Shown piece by piece: positions 8,765-18,074 of a stretch of DNA of 64,000 nucleotides; the stretch's first letter is position 1, and each line of letters begins with the position of its first letter. A program made the position numbers and the translations under genes. The notes beneath the pieces were generated by a model. That model was given only the letters and a program-made list of their open reading frames with translations, was not told where the DNA came from and did no database searches. Location of the stretch: the NCBI GenBank assembly GCA_902756345.1, contig CACVQR010000010.1:1-64000 (forward strand), written 5' to 3'. The stretch comes from Fibrobacter succinogenes. GTDB taxonomy: Bacteria > Fibrobacterota > Fibrobacteria > Fibrobacterales > Fibrobacteraceae.

Positions 8765-9218
8765 AGGCGTGAATCTGCGTATTAGCGCGTTCAACGTCAA
8801 ACAGCCTGCGCAGTAATTCTGTGCGGGCTGGATCGCGTTCCTCGGCAAGAGTCAGCGGACCCATGTTCAGGGCCACCAGAATGGAGCCCGGATAGTTGTT
8901 TGCGCTCTTGATGAAGTCGCTAGAAGAAACGCCTTCGGTGTAGAAGTCGACAACGAAAGTATCCCAGTCGTCATTTTCGAGCTGTTCCTGGGCTTCGGCC
9001 TCGGTTTTTACAGCCTTGATGGTTGCACCCACCAGAAGGTCGGTCAGCACGGTCAGGCAAGCGTCGCGATGGGAATCGTCTTCTTCCCAAATCAGGATAC
9101 GGCGGTCGCTATAGTCGCGAACCTGGGGGGTCTGGGCAAGGGAGTCCTCGGAATCGAACTTCTCGAGGGCGGCTTCGTCCATTTCTTCATCGTCAAAATT
9201 GTCGAGTTCTTTTGCCAT
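8763..9218 (-). CDS. Receiver-like (response-regulator-fold) protein
   Basis: 151 residues. An acidic N-terminal 30 residues is followed by what looks like a CheY-type receiver fold: RILIWEEDD (acidic pocket), a helix, and FVVDF with the likely phospho-acceptor Asp at the end of the third strand, then GSILVALN. The canonical Lys of the fifth strand is not obvious, so phosphorylation may be lost. No output domain is present. Start chosen at the ATG 9218 because TATATTTG (9226-9233) lies only 7 bases upstream; the same 18-base stretch from -10 to ATG recurs before purC. The mRNA is therefore probably leaderless. A longer frame to 9260 would run across the promoter. Confidence 0.6.
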   Translation of the reverse strand: MAKELDNFDDEEMDEAALEKFDSEDSLAQTPQVRDYSDRRILIWEEDDSHRDACLTVLTDLLVGATIKAVKTEAEAQEQLENDDWDTFVVDFYTEGVSSSDFIKSANNYPGSILVALNMGPLTLAEERDPARTELLRRLFDVERANTQIHA

Positions 9219-9225
9219 AGTAGCC

Positions 9226-9233
9226 CAAATATA
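9226..9233 (-). promoter_or_regulatory. -10 element TATATTTG, leaderless type
   Basis: TATATTTG on the minus strand followed by GGCTACT and the ATG. Identical in all 18 bases (CTATATTTGGGCTACTAT plus G) to the sequence before purC at 55394. No convincing -35. Confidence 0.5.
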
Positions 9234-9253
9234 GTAAACTTGCCCCCAAAACA

Positions 9254-9284
9254 TTGCCATAATCGGCTAGAATTTCTAAATTTG
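9254..9284 (+). promoter_or_regulatory. Sigma-70-type promoter of typA
   Basis: TTGCCA (9254-9259), 17-base spacer, TAAATTTG (9277-9284). Gives a leader of about 28 bases before the typA ATG. It is arranged back to back with the promoter of the receiver-like gene. Confidence 0.6.
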
Positions 9285-9318
9285 CGCGCAAAAATAAACG
9301 TCAATCAAAAGAGCCATT

Positions 9319-11151
9319 ATGGATACATCTAAAATCAGAAACGTCGCCATTATCGCCCACGTTGACCACGGTAAAACTACCCTGGTGGACCAGCTCCTCA
9401 AGCAGTGCGGAACCTTCCACGAAAACGAAGAAGTGAACGAACGCGTGATGGACTCCGACAACCTGGAACGTGAACGCGGCATCACCATCCTTTCCAAGAA
9501 CACGAGCGTCATGTACAAGGGCTATCGCGTAAACATCGTCGATACCCCGGGGCACGCCGACTTCGGCGGCCAGGTGGAACGCGTTCTGGGTACGGTGGAC
9601 GGTGTGATTCTGGTGGTGGACGCCTTCGAAGGCCCCATGGCTCAGACCCGTTTTGTGACCCAGAAGGCCCTTGAAATGGGACTTATCCCTATCGTCGTCG
9701 TGAACAAGATCGACCGCGACGGCTGCAACCCGCACGCCGCTCTTGACAAGGTGTTCGACCTGTTCTGCGAACTCGACGCCAACGAACAGCAGCTCGACTT
9801 CGACAAGGTGTTCGGTTCTGGCCGTAAGGGCATCTGCAAGGCCGAAATGGAAGACCCCGATGGCGACTTCCACATTTTGATGGACAAGATTATCGAACGC
9901 ATCCCGGCCCCGAAGGGCGATCCGGCTGCAGAACCGCTTCTGCAGATTGCATCGCTTGAATACTCGGGCTTCCTTGGCCGCTTGGCCGTGGGCCGCGTGC
10001 AGCAGGGAACCTTCAAGCCGAACATGACCGTTGCCCAGGCTACGAGCGACGGCAAGGTGAAGAACATCCGTATCCAGAAGATTCTGCGCTACGAAGGCCT
10101 GACCCCGCAGCCGATCGAAGAAGCCGGTCCGGGCGACATCATCTTGATTGCCGGTCTCGACAACTTCGACATCGGTGATACCCTTTCTTCGACGAGCAAT
10201 CCGGTGCACCTTCCCCGCATTCACATTGACCCGCCGACCATCTCCATGCTCTTCACCGTGAACACCTCGCCCCTGGCCGGTAAGTACGGTGGAAAGTTCA
10301 TGACGGGTAACCAGCTCCAGGAACGTCTGGAACGCGCCCACATGGCAGACCCCGCCCTCTTGGTCGAAAAGGTCGACGGCGCCTCTACCTTCAAGGTGTC
10401 TGGCCGAGGCATTTTGCACCTCACCATCCTCGTCGAAAACATGCGTCGTGAACTCTATGAATTCACCATCGGGAGCCCGCAGGTGATCTTCAAGACCGAC
10501 GAAAACGGCAAGCTCCTCGAACCGATCGAAGAATTCAAGGTCGAAGTGCCAAACGAATTCAGCGGCGCCTGCATCCAGGAAATCAACACCCGCAAGGGCG
10601 AAATGGTCAACATGACCACCGACGAAAACGACCGTGTGACTCTCGAATACCTCGTGCCGTCCCGCGGCCTTATCGGTATCCGCCCGAAGCTCCTTTCCCT
10701 CTCCAAGGGTTATGCCGTCAGCCAGTCCATCTTCAAGGACTACGAACCGTACAAGGGCGAAATTCCGGCCCGCGTGAACGGCGTGCTCATCGCCAAGGAA
10801 CCGGGCGAAGCTGCAAGCTATGCTCTTTCCAACCTGGAAGACCGCGGCTACCTCATCATCGGACCGGGTGCCGAAGTTTATCCGGGCATGATCGTGGGTG
10901 AACACAACCGCGACGTCGACATTATCGTGAACGTCACGAAGGGTAAGCACCTTACCAACATGCGTTCCAAGTCTGCCGACGACATGATTCAGCTGACTCC
11001 GTACCGCCGCCTGACTCTGGAAGAATGCGTCACCTTCATCAACGAAGACGAATGCATCGAAGTCACGCCGGAAGTGCTGCGCCTCCGCAAGACCGAGCTC
11101 GACCCGATCAAGCGTAAGCAGCTCTCCAAGCGCCCTGCCGAAGAAGACTAA
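9319..11151 (+). CDS. typA: Translational GTPase TypA/BipA
   Basis: 610 residues, the usual length for TypA/BipA, a ribosome-binding GTPase related to EF-G that supports 50S assembly and growth under stress. The G-domain motifs are complete: G1 HVDHGKTT (residues 14-21), switch region ERGITI, G3 [12 protein letters not shown]4 NKID. These are followed by the EF-Tu-like beta barrel, the two EF-G-like alpha/beta domains and the TypA-specific C-terminal domain (PSRGLIG and RRLTLEE). Single gene: own promoter at 9254 and strong terminator at 11175. Only a weak ribosome site (AGAG) precedes the ATG. Confidence 0.95.
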   Translation: MDTSKIRNVAIIAHVDHGKTTLVDQLLKQCGTFHENEEVNERVMDSDNLERERGITILSKNTSVMYKGYRVNIVDTPGHADFGGQVERVLGTVDGVILVVDAFEGPMAQTRFVTQKALEMGLIPIVVVNKIDRDGCNPHAALDKVFDLFCELDANEQQLDFDKVFGSGRKGICKAEMEDPDGDFHILMDKIIERIPAPKGDPAAEPLLQIASLEYSGFLGRLAVGRVQQGTFKPNMTVAQATSDGKVKNIRIQKILRYEGLTPQPIEEAGPGDIILIAGLDNFDIGDTLSSTSNPVHLPRIHIDPPTISMLFTVNTSPLAGKYGGKFMTGNQLQERLERAHMADPALLVEKVDGASTFKVSGRGILHLTILVENMRRELYEFTIGSPQVIFKTDENGKLLEPIEEFKVEVPNEFSGACIQEINTRKGEMVNMTTDENDRVTLEYLVPSRGLIGIRPKLLSLSKGYAVSQSIFKDYEPYKGEIPARVNGVLIAKEPGEAASYALSNLEDRGYLIIGPGAEVYPGMIVGEHNRDVDIIVNVTKGKHLTNMRSKSADDMIQLTPYRRLTLEECVTFINEDECIEVTPEVLRLRKTELDPIKRKQLSKRPAEED

Positions 11152-11174
11152 TACTTACTTCATAAAAAATTTAA

Positions 11175-11198
11175 GGCACTCAACCGAGTGCCTTTTTT
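11175..11198 (+). terminator. typA terminator
   Basis: Perfect 7-base stem GGCACTC / GAGTGCC with AACC tetraloop and six T. Confidence 0.9.
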
Positions 11199-11360
11199 AA
11201 TTGTCTTCCCGGGCTTGACCCGGGACCTCCTCTCCAATCCGAGAAAACAGACCACGGCTCCAGAGATATACGAAACTTGAAACCTCAGTTTCTTAGTTGA
11301 GTTATGCTCTATGAGTATAAGTTCGTCTCGCTCTTACATGACCGTTCGACATCCGTCTCA

Positions 11361-12377
11361 CTAGTCCTTTACACAACGGACAGAAAAAGCGAGCCGCTTA
11401 GTGCCGTGGCCTAGATACGCAATATCGGGCGCTGCGAAACTCAAGGCAATGCGATAGGCGAGAGAACCTCCGTAATCATAGGCCCCCCAAAAATCGGTGT
11501 AACAACCATAATCGTAAAAGTAAACTTTGTTGGAGCCAACATCCCCGTGGCCAGCAGGCAATGCGGAGAAACCAAATGCATCAGAGCCGTTGCCGGAAAT
11601 TCCCTTATAATCGTTCCAGCCCCTCTGAGTCTTGATAATATAGCCCGCCGTGGATTCCCCAGGATGATCCGTAGATTGCCCGCCCACAGCCATGAACAGA
11701 GCAACCCACTCCGTTGTATCCGGTAAATGCCAGCCCGGCGGACAAATTCCGTGCACCGTGTCAGAAAAGATACACTTTTCACCATTGCCACAATCGCGCG
11801 GGTTATCATCATCGTTCGCAAACTTTACCGAATCGATTGCAGCAGCCCAGGTATAGAGGCGCCCAGCAACATCGCAATATTTCTCATCATTTTTGTAACA
11901 CCAACTTTTGCCCTTGAGGCTCGGAGTTTTTACACTATCGGAATAATTCAGATTTTCCGCCATCCAGGTTTGGTCGCCAATCTTTACTGTCTTATAGATT
12001 TTACCGTCACGCTCGTCCATCATGGTGCCGTAATTAATTTCGGGATTCAGATATGTTTCCTTGTCCCAAATCCAGCCATCGAGATTGACTAAACTGCTAG
12101 AAGATGAATTATTCTCACCTTCCGCCGAAGATTCCGGTTCTACAGCCGAGTTGATCGATGAAGACGATTTAACCTCTACATCTTTTTCGCTAGAACTAGA
12201 TTGCTTCGTGTCATTTGGAACGACACTAGAAGAAGATTCTTGTTCAACGGTCAAATTGACAGATGAAGATGATACTTGTTCTGTATCAGCATTTTGTTCC
12301 GTAGAACTCGTACTGGAATCATCGCAAGCAACAAATCCAAAAGCAACCAAAAATAACGCTATTAAAAAAATTCTCAT
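11361..12377 (-). CDS. FISUMP-domain lipoprotein
   Basis: 338 residues. Lipobox FVAC, then a Ser-rich linker with five SSSS blocks alternating with acidic segments (residues ~22-105), then the FISUMP domain (Fibrobacter succinogenes major paralogous domain), residues ~118-338. Typical features of that family are visible: DGKIYKTVKIGDQTWMAENL, CYKNDE, GRLYTWAAA, CPPGWHLP, GFSALPAG and a terminal VRCVKD. Four Cys residues probably form disulfides. The domain has no proven function; the Ser linkers resemble those of secreted Fibrobacter proteins. Start set at 12377 because GGGG lies just upstream of that ATG; the in-frame ATG at 12392 would abut a TACATTTT -10-like element. Confidence 0.85.
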   Translation of the reverse strand: MRIFLIALFLVAFGFVACDDSSTSSTEQNADTEQVSSSSVNLTVEQESSSSVVPNDTKQSSSSEKDVEVKSSSSINSAVEPESSAEGENNSSSSSLVNLDGWIWDKETYLNPEINYGTMMDERDGKIYKTVKIGDQTWMAENLNYSDSVKTPSLKGKSWCYKNDEKYCDVAGRLYTWAAAIDSVKFANDDDNPRDCGNGEKCIFSDTVHGICPPGWHLPDTTEWVALFMAVGGQSTDHPGESTAGYIIKTQRGWNDYKGISGNGSDAFGFSALPAGHGDVGSNKVYFYDYGCYTDFWGAYDYGGSLAYRIALSFAAPDIAYLGHGTKRLAFSVRCVKD

Positions 12378-12467
12378 AAATACTAACCCCATAAAATGTA
12401 ACTCATATCAAAAGATAGAAAAACGTTAGCTTTTCCCAATCCGTGTGGCACCTTAAAAGAATCTCGC

Positions 12468-13211
12468 CTACACCAAGAACCCGAGCCTTCCTTCCCCGCT
12501 TTGCAGGTATTCGTTCATGTACTGCTTGGCGATTTCGCAGGCGGTAGGCACATCTTTACCGAGGGCGATGTTTGCAAGGATTGCAGAGCTGAGCACGCAG
12601 CCGGTGCCGTGCTTTCCTTTGCCGGGGAGCCGCGGGCTAATAAACTTGAACTGTTCTTCATTATACCACAAGGTATCGATCGATTCCTTGCCGCGGGCAT
12701 GGCCACCTTTCAAGAGTACGGCAAAGTCGCGGCCCATCCTAATCTGTCCGCGGGATTCCGCAAGCCCCAGGCCCAAGTAGGCAAATTCATCTTGGTTTGG
12801 CGTCACCAAGTCAATAGACTTCATAATCGGCAAGAATTTTTCGGCATCGCGCATAAAGTGAAAACCCGCCGAAGCACTTGCAATCGGGTCCCACACAATG
12901 AATGCGTCCGGCGACTTTTCACGGACAAATTCCACAATGCGCTTTAAGGTGCGGGCCTTTTCCACAAGCCCGATTTTCACGTACTTGAACTTATGCTTTT
13001 TAAAGAGCGTTTCGAGTTGCGCCTCGATGCGGTCCCAAATGACCCAGCCTGGCGCCACGAATTCTTCTTCGTTCTGTTGCGTGAGCGCCGTACAGACCGC
13101 CTGGCCATACACGCCAAAATGCGCCATCGTCTTGATGTCCGAGATAAAGCCCGCCCCGGCAGAGCCGTCAAAGCCCGCTACCGTCAAAGCGTGAATCAAT
13201 TTTTCACCCAT
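12468..13211 (-). CDS. thiD: Hydroxymethylpyrimidine/phosphomethylpyrimidine kinase-like protein
   Basis: 247 residues of the ribokinase-like vitamin kinase family. Visible motifs: GFDGSAGAG near the N-terminus (normally G-S-D-x-S-G-G-A-G), VTPNQDE (138-ish), LLKGGH, and the anion-hole motif HGTGC at 201-205 with the catalytic Cys205. ThiD phosphorylates HMP and then HMP-phosphate for thiamine synthesis; pyridoxal kinase is the main alternative. The first loop differs from the ThiD consensus, so substrate is uncertain. No other thiamine gene or TPP riboswitch is in the window. The ATG is preceded by AGGATAGGGT. Downstream of the MgtC/DUF4010 gene with a 13-base gap, so the two are likely co-transcribed. 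Confidence 0.75.
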   Translation of the reverse strand: MGEKLIHALTVAGFDGSAGAGFISDIKTMAHFGVYGQAVCTALTQQNEEEFVAPGWVIWDRIEAQLETLFKKHKFKYVKIGLVEKARTLKRIVEFVREKSPDAFIVWDPIASASAGFHFMRDAEKFLPIMKSIDLVTPNQDEFAYLGLGLAESRGQIRMGRDFAVLLKGGHARGKESIDTLWYNEEQFKFISPRLPGKGKHGTGCVLSSAILANIALGKDVPTACEIAKQYMNEYLQSGEGRLGFLV

Positions 13212-13224
13212 ACCCTATCCTTTT

Positions 13225-14532
13225 TTATAAGACCGCGTAATACCCGATCAAGCCGGCCGTCACTAGGCAAATCAGCACCACCGCAGGCAATATCGGACGA
13301 CGCATCGACTTCGCGCCCAAGAAAAACACCAAGCCACCCTTCGTGATTGTATTGGCGAGGCTTGCAAACAACAACGCCAGCACCAGTTCGCGCACCGGGA
13401 GACCGGCCTTCAAGTTCATGTCAATCACCGAGAACGCCACCGCATCCATTTCAGCGGCACCACCCAAAAAACTGCAAGCAAGCAGCGCGCCTGCACCCAA
13501 GTAAACGCGCGCCGCATTGGCCACGAACATCACACAAGTAAAGATGACGCCGAACTTGATTGCAGGCAAAAGCTTGAAGGGGTTCGTAAAATCAGCCGAT
13601 TTCTGCTGGTGATTGCGGAATTCCTTCACCTTAAGGTAAAGCGCATACCCGAGCGCCGGCACCACCGGCAACAACAGCGGCAACGCGAGCGGTTTCGCAA
13701 GTGCGCCACTCAAGAAAATGCATATCAGGTACAGGCGCACATACATCACCGCCCAGCTGAGCACAATGCCAAGCGTAAAATCCGACGCGTAATCCTCGTT
13801 TTCGCGGCTGCGGCCGGCCAAATTCAAGGTCAAAGCCGTACTGCTGGCAAGCCCACCCAAAAGCCCCGTAAGCCAAATGCCTTTGCCCGGCCCCACAAGC
13901 TTAATGAGCACGTAGCCCACAAAACCGATACCGCTAATGAATACAACGAACAGCCAAATCGTATGCGGGTTCAAAACTTCGAGTCCCGCGGGGCCGTAAG
14001 CCTGGTTCGGCAAGAACGGCAAAATCAAAGCCGAAATTACCGCGAACTTGACCGTCGCCAAAATATCTTCTTTAGAAAGCTTTTGCGCAAAAGTATGCAA
14101 CTGCTCCTTCGCCGAAAGCACCCAGAGAATCACGACCACAATCACGCAAGATTCCAACAGACGCCCGTACCAGCAAATTCCACCGAGCAAGTACACGATC
14201 ACCACCGCAATACTCGTGGTAATGCCGTCGCCACCGGGCAGGTGTCCCCCGGTAGAATCTTCGTGCTTACAGTGACCAATCGCAAAAGACACATGCATGG
14301 CCATCAAGAGCATGCCCACGACAACAAATCCGGTAACAAAAGGCGCCACACCCCCCATCTGGTCCGAAAGCAGGGCCGCCATGGCACCCGCTAACCCCAC
14401 AAGGGTAAACGTACGAACCCCCGCCGGATGCCTCCCCGACTGGTCGTAGTAAGTGTGTTCGCGCTGCAAGCCAATAATCAGGCCAATGCCTATAGCTGCC
14501 GCCAAACGATAAAACACGTTAAAGTCAAGCAT
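13225..14532 (-). CDS. MgtC/SapB and DUF4010 family membrane protein
   Basis: 435 residues with about a dozen hydrophobic segments. The N-terminal third carries the MgtC/SapB signature AIGIGLIIGLQREH and a conserved ArgThr motif (GVRTFTL); the C-terminal two thirds correspond to DUF4010. Such proteins sit in the inner membrane; MgtC relatives affect Mg2+ stress and ATP synthase, but the function of the DUF4010 fusion is unknown. A perfect 22-bp palindrome (14533-14554) touches the start codon and contains a TATATT -10-like sequence, suggesting tight control. First gene of a two-gene unit with the ThiD-like kinase. Confidence 0.8.
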   Translation of the reverse strand: MLDFNVFYRLAAAIGIGLIIGLQREHTYYDQSGRHPAGVRTFTLVGLAGAMAALLSDQMGGVAPFVTGFVVVGMLLMAMHVSFAIGHCKHEDSTGGHLPGGDGITTSIAVVIVYLLGGICWYGRLLESCVIVVVILWVLSAKEQLHTFAQKLSKEDILATVKFAVISALILPFLPNQAYGPAGLEVLNPHTIWLFVVFISGIGFVGYVLIKLVGPGKGIWLTGLLGGLASSTALTLNLAGRSRENEDYASDFTLGIVLSWAVMYVRLYLICIFLSGALAKPLALPLLLPVVPALGYALYLKVKEFRNHQQKSADFTNPFKLLPAIKFGVIFTCVMFVANAARVYLGAGALLACSFLGGAAEMDAVAFSVIDMNLKAGLPVRELVLALLFASLANTITKGGLVFFLGAKSMRRPILPAVVLICLVTAGLIGYYAVL

Positions 14533-14554
14533 GTCTTTAATATATATTAAAGAC
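14533..14554. promoter_or_regulatory. 22-bp perfect palindrome at a start codon
   Basis: GTCTTTAATAT followed by its exact reverse complement, ending at the base next to the ATG of the MgtC/DUF4010 gene. TATATT inside it is a plausible -10. Symmetry suggests a dimeric repressor operator, or an RNA hairpin at the 5' end of the message. Confidence 0.55.
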
Positions 14555-14601
14555 TGACACCGAGATACACGAGAATCGCGAAAATATGCAAAAAGTGAGC
14601 T

Positions 14602-16317
14602 TTAGAACCTGGCGAGTTTTGACTTCATCTTCGCCTTCATGGCGTACATGCGCTCGTCGGACAGGTGGTAAACTTTTTCGGCATCAATGTGGGTTTCTTC
14701 GGCCATGCTAAAGCCGTTTTTCAAGAATTCATGCTTAAAAGCCACACCATAGGCCACTTCGAGGGGAATCGGCAAATCTTCGCTGCGTTCTTTCTGCAAG
14801 TCGACCATTTTCTTGACGGCATCGTTCACGTCGGCCACATGCTCACTACGCACAATCGCCAGGAATTCATCGCCGCCCACACGAATAGCGGTCCCTACTC
14901 CCGCAAAAGCCTCCTTGAAAAGGCCGGCAAAGATCTTAATGAGTTTATCGCCTTCATTATGACCATACTTGTCATTTACCATCTTCAGGCCATTCATGTC
15001 GATACTCACAAAGGCGTAGTCGCCAAAGCTCTTGTCCAGAATATCAAAAATCTGCTGACACTTGGCTCGATTGAATAGTCCCGTCAAGGCATCCAGATAA
15101 GCCATCGTAGCGAGCGCACCCTTTTCGGCACGGTCTTCCAGAATGTAGACCAAATAAACGACATAGCTTTGAACAAGCGAGAACACAAAGCCAAGCGTAC
15201 CCAACGGAATCCAGGACGATTCCAGCAAAGGGTTGTCGATTGCGAGATGGCGGGCAAAATTATAGCGAAGCATATCCGCTACCACCATTACCACAAAGAA
15301 CAGGACTCCGCGGGAAAGAATCTTTCCGGACTCGTCCATTTTTTTGTTGTAGAGAATGCCGGAATAAACAAAGTATACCAATCCGGCAAATACGACCGCA
15401 TGGAAAAACACCAGCATTTGCGGGTAGAACAGCAATCCAGTAAAATGAAGAACCGAAGAGACAGCCAAGTAAGCGACCTCGTAGGCCACCAGGAACTTCA
15501 TGACCCAAGTCTTGGATTGACTGAGACGCGTCCGTTGCATGTTCCAAAGCAACAACGTAAACGGAATCGGCGAAAAATAAAGGCAGATATATTCAAGAGT
15601 CGTGTTAAGTGTCAAATTGTAAGACACAATCTGGATTAGCTTCGTATAGCACATTGTCCAAGTGCCAAACGTAAAAGACAAGACCCCAATCATCGACAGG
15701 CGGAAATAATTGACACCGTAAATCCGCATGACGGCGCCGACCAAAACAGCAAGCACGCCAAAAAGAATCAAGAATATTCCGATGACTAGCGCAAAAATAT
15801 GGCGCGAGGAATAATCGCTCACGGCGTATTCCTCTGAAAAAAGTTCATATTTCGAAATAGTAATTTTCCTGTTGTCTATTTTATTGACAAGGACCAATTT
15901 CAACTTTTGATTTTCGCCATGGCTCAAGTGAACATGGTGGTAACCGCATCCCGGAAAATCGCGGTCCCCGCCATACTCATACACGCTTTTACCGTTTTCA
16001 AAAACCTCGACAGCGCTATGGACCGTCCGGAATCTGAATATCGGATGGGCAAGCTGGTTTGCCGAAATCCGGTTCTCCAGGATCAGCGAATCTCCACGCA
16101 TGAGTTTCTTGGGGAACGTATAATTAACCAAGGACCCCACTCCGGTTTTTTCGCCCTTGTAGGTAACGGTCCAGCCTTTATCGAGGCGGACATTTTGCGG
16201 GGCAACTCCATTGGAACAAACCGCAATCAAAAAAAAGACAAACAGCAAAAGTAACACGGCTGCCGAAGCCGACGTGACCCACAGATATTGCTTATGAATT
16301 CTTTCCGGTTCTGTCAA
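14602..16317 (-). CDS. Membrane diguanylate cyclase with 7TM sensor (7TMR-DISM type)
   Basis: 571 residues. One N-terminal membrane helix (~15-35), an extracytoplasmic beta-sandwich region (~45-165) like the 7TMR-DISM extracellular domain, seven further hydrophobic segments (~175-380), and a C-terminal GGDEF domain (~400-571). The active site GGDEF is intact at 481-485, with DALTGLFNR and FVSIDMNGLK upstream, so synthesis of cyclic di-GMP from two GTP is expected. No RxxD inhibitory site is at the usual place before GGDEF (AIRVGGDEF). The start is TTG, one base after the folA stop, supported by GGGAG eight bases upstream. Last gene of thyA-folA-this run. Confidence 0.9.
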   Translation of the reverse strand: MTEPERIHKQYLWVTSASAAVLLLLFVFFLIAVCSNGVAPQNVRLDKGWTVTYKGEKTGVGSLVNYTFPKKLMRGDSLILENRISANQLAHPIFRFRTVHSAVEVFENGKSVYEYGGDRDFPGCGYHHVHLSHGENQKLKLVLVNKIDNRKITISKYELFSEEYAVSDYSSRHIFALVIGIFLILFGVLAVLVGAVMRIYGVNYFRLSMIGVLSFTFGTWTMCYTKLIQIVSYNLTLNTTLEYICLYFSPIPFTLLLWNMQRTRLSQSKTWVMKFLVAYEVAYLAVSSVLHFTGLLFYPQMLVFFHAVVFAGLVYFVYSGILYNKKMDESGKILSRGVLFFVVMVVADMLRYNFARHLAIDNPLLESSWIPLGTLGFVFSLVQSYVVYLVYILEDRAEKGALATMAYLDALTGLFNRAKCQQIFDILDKSFGDYAFVSIDMNGLKMVNDKYGHNEGDKLIKIFAGLFKEAFAGVGTAIRVGGDEFLAIVRSEHVADVNDAVKKMVDLQKERSEDLPIPLEVAYGVAFKHEFLKNGFSMAEETHIDAEKVYHLSDERMYAMKAKMKSKLARF

Positions 16318-16803
16318 TTAACGCTCCCACACCTCGAACACTGTCGGGTAATCGTTCTTTTCGTCGGCTTCGAATTTTTCTTCGCTTATCTTGTGCCAGC
16401 CATCGCCCCATTCAGGGAACAAGACGTCGCCATCGACGTCGGCAAGCACGCGCGTCACATACAGTTTTTGCACTAAAGGCATGGCTTCGCGGTAAACGGC
16501 CGCGCCGCCAATAATAAAACATTCTGTTTCATGGGCGGCGCGAGCAGATTCTATAGCCTGAGAAAGATTGCCGCAGACAACGCAGCCCGGAGCTTCGAAA
16601 GCCGGGTTGCGCGTGAGCACGTAATTCGTGCGGTTCGGGAGTGGTCGTCCGATATCGTCGTAATTCTTGCGGCCAAGCACAATCGAATGCCCGGTCGTAA
16701 TCGCCTTGAAACGCTTGAGGTCGGCAGACAAATGCCAAGGCAAGTGCCCGTCACGCCCGATCACGTTATTCCGAGATATCGCGACAATTGCAGAAATCAA
16801 CAT
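16318..16803 (-). CDS. folA: Dihydrofolate reductase
   Basis: 161 residues, standard length. Reduces dihydrofolate to tetrahydrofolate with NADPH. Key signatures: VIGRDGHLPWHLSADLKRFK, including the Asp that protonates the substrate, LGRKNYDDIG at the NADPH site, and FIIGGAAVY. It follows thyA by 20 bases; the pair recycles the dihydrofolate that ThyA produces, a common operon. Its stop codon is directly followed by the TTG start of the diguanylate cyclase. Confidence 0.95.
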   Translation of the reverse strand: MLISAIVAISRNNVIGRDGHLPWHLSADLKRFKAITTGHSIVLGRKNYDDIGRPLPNRTNYVLTRNPAFEAPGCVVCGNLSQAIESARAAHETECFIIGGAAVYREAMPLVQKLYVTRVLADVDGDVLFPEWGDGWHKISEEKFEADEKNDYPTVFEVWER

Positions 16804-16823
16804 ATCTTTGCCTCCTCCTTCGA

Positions 16824-17636
16824 TTACACCGCAATCGGCGCCTTAATTGTCGGCCACGGGTCGTAATCGACCAGTTCAAAATCTTCGAACTTGAATTCGA
16901 AAAGATCCTTGACCGCCGGATTCAACTTCATTGTCGGCAACTTGCGCGGAGTACGCGTCAGCTGTTCACGGGCCTGTTCAAAATGGTTCGAGTACAGGTG
17001 CGTATCGCCCAACGTGTGAATAAATTCGCCCGGTTCATAATCGCAGACCTGTGCAAGCATCAAGGTCAAAAGCGCATAAGAGGCGATATTGAACGGCACC
17101 CCGAGGAATGTATCGGCACTGCGCTGGTACAGCTGGCAACTGAGCTTGCGCTTGCCGGAGGCGCCTACACCGCCCACGTAGAACTGGAACAGGCAGTGGC
17201 AAGGCGGCAAGGCCATTTTGTCCACTTCGGCCACGTTCCATGCGCACACCAGGTGGCGGCGGGAATCGGGATTGTTCTTGAGGCTGTTCACCAAGTTCGT
17301 GATCTGGTCGATGTGTCCACCATCGGGGGTCGGCCAACTGCGCCACTGGTGTCCATAAACCGGGCCCAGGTCGCCGTTTTCGTCGGCCCATTCGTCCCAA
17401 ATGGTCACCTTGTTGTCATGCAAGTACTTGATATTGGTGTCACCCTTCAAGAACCACAGAAGTTCGTGAATAATCGAGCGCAGATGAAGCTTTTTCGTCG
17501 TCAGGCAAGGGAATCCCTTGGACAAGTCATAACGGCACTGGCGGCCAAACACGGAGCGCGTTCCCGTACCCGTACGGTCAGAACGGTCAACTCCGTTTTC
17601 CAAAATATCCTTGAGCAGGTCTAAATATTGTTGCAT
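16824..17636 (-). CDS. thyA: Thymidylate synthase
   Basis: 270 residues, close to the 264 of the Escherichia coli enzyme. Methylates dUMP to dTMP using methylenetetrahydrofolate. The catalytic Cys is Cys146 in PPCHC, the same number as in E. coli; [21 protein letters not shown] and YDPWP are present. First gene of thyA-folA-diguanylate cyclase. The ATG is preceded by TTAAATTG and only five bases, so this may be another short-leader or leaderless message. An A-family hairpin repeat lies just upstream. Confidence 0.95.
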   Translation of the reverse strand: MQQYLDLLKDILENGVDRSDRTGTGTRSVFGRQCRYDLSKGFPCLTTKKLHLRSIIHELLWFLKGDTNIKYLHDNKVTIWDEWADENGDLGPVYGHQWRSWPTPDGGHIDQITNLVNSLKNNPDSRRHLVCAWNVAEVDKMALPPCHCLFQFYVGGVGASGKRKLSCQLYQRSADTFLGVPFNIASYALLTLMLAQVCDYEPGEFIHTLGDTHLYSNHFEQAREQLTRTPRKLPTMKLNPAVKDLFEFKFEDFELVDYDPWPTIKAPIAV

Positions 17637-17650
17637 ACAGTCAATTTAAT

Positions 17651-17720
17651 AAAATGTGAAATGCGAAGTGTGTAATGAGAAATGAATAACCACACATTCC
17701 ACATTACACATTCCTCATTG
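17651..17720. repeat. Family A intergenic repeat (A1)
   Basis: Left arm built of AATGTGAAATGCGAAGTG-type units, right arm of the complementary CACATTCCACATTACAC type. Sits between thyA and the small minus-strand gene. Confidence 0.7.
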
Positions 17721-17723
17721 TAA

Positions 17724-17963
17724 TCACTCCCCGAATATTTCCACGCGCTTGTACTGTTTCACCTTTTTGTCTTCGGTAACGGCATTCTGCAACAGATACT
17801 TGTTCAGCGCCTGCAGAATCAGGTCCTGAGTATGTTTCGGAACAGGCTTCTTGCCGAGACGGGCTTTCTGCACCATCTTGTGGTTCAAATTGGCCGGGAG
17901 CATTTCCACGAGGTCATGGTTCGAAGCATTGAGAGACTGGAGAATTTCGTCGAGTTTGGTCAT
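17724..17963 (-). CDS. Small protein of unknown function, HTH-like
   Basis: 79 residues, not recognised. The segment LNHKMVQKARLGKKPVPKHTQDLILQALN (quoted in part: residues ~27-55) has the spacing of a lambda-repressor-type helix-turn-helix, with basic residues in the putative recognition helix, but similarity is weak. Charged C-terminus. Codon use matches its neighbours and the frame lies between two hairpin repeats (A1 and B1), each abutting an end of the gene, which supports it as a real transcription unit. Confidence 0.5.
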   Translation of the reverse strand: MTKLDEILQSLNASNHDLVEMLPANLNHKMVQKARLGKKPVPKHTQDLILQALNKYLLQNAVTEDKKVKQYKRVEIFGE

Positions 17964-17965
17964 AG

Positions 17966-18007
17966 AGGAGTAGGAAGTTAGAAGTAGACAGTAGGAAGTA
18001 GGAAGAG
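17966..18007. repeat. Family B intergenic repeat (B1)
   Basis: Tandem degenerate units GTAGGAAGT, TAGAAGTAGACA. Only the direct-strand arm is present here, so no strong hairpin. Confidence 0.7.
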
Positions 18008-18024
18008 ATTTTTGATTAAGATAG

Positions 18025-18056
18025 AAAAAGTCCCCGGCGGTATGCCAGGGACTTTA
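18025..18056 (-). terminator. Terminator of the large OmpA gene
   Basis: On the minus strand a 12-base stem with one mismatch (AAAGTCCC.GGC arms at 18027-18038 and 18044-18055) followed by five T. Confidence 0.8.
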
Positions 18057-18074
18057 TTCAAAGGTTAGCGAAGA

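Noticed and set aside
9301-10950. 549-codon antisense frame opposite typA
   Set aside because: Mirror of strongly biased codon use in typA; no recognisable domain.
11199-11360. Small gene between typA and the FISUMP lipoprotein
   Set aside because: Only a CCCGGG-based short inverted repeat (11208-11224) is seen; no frame with start signal.
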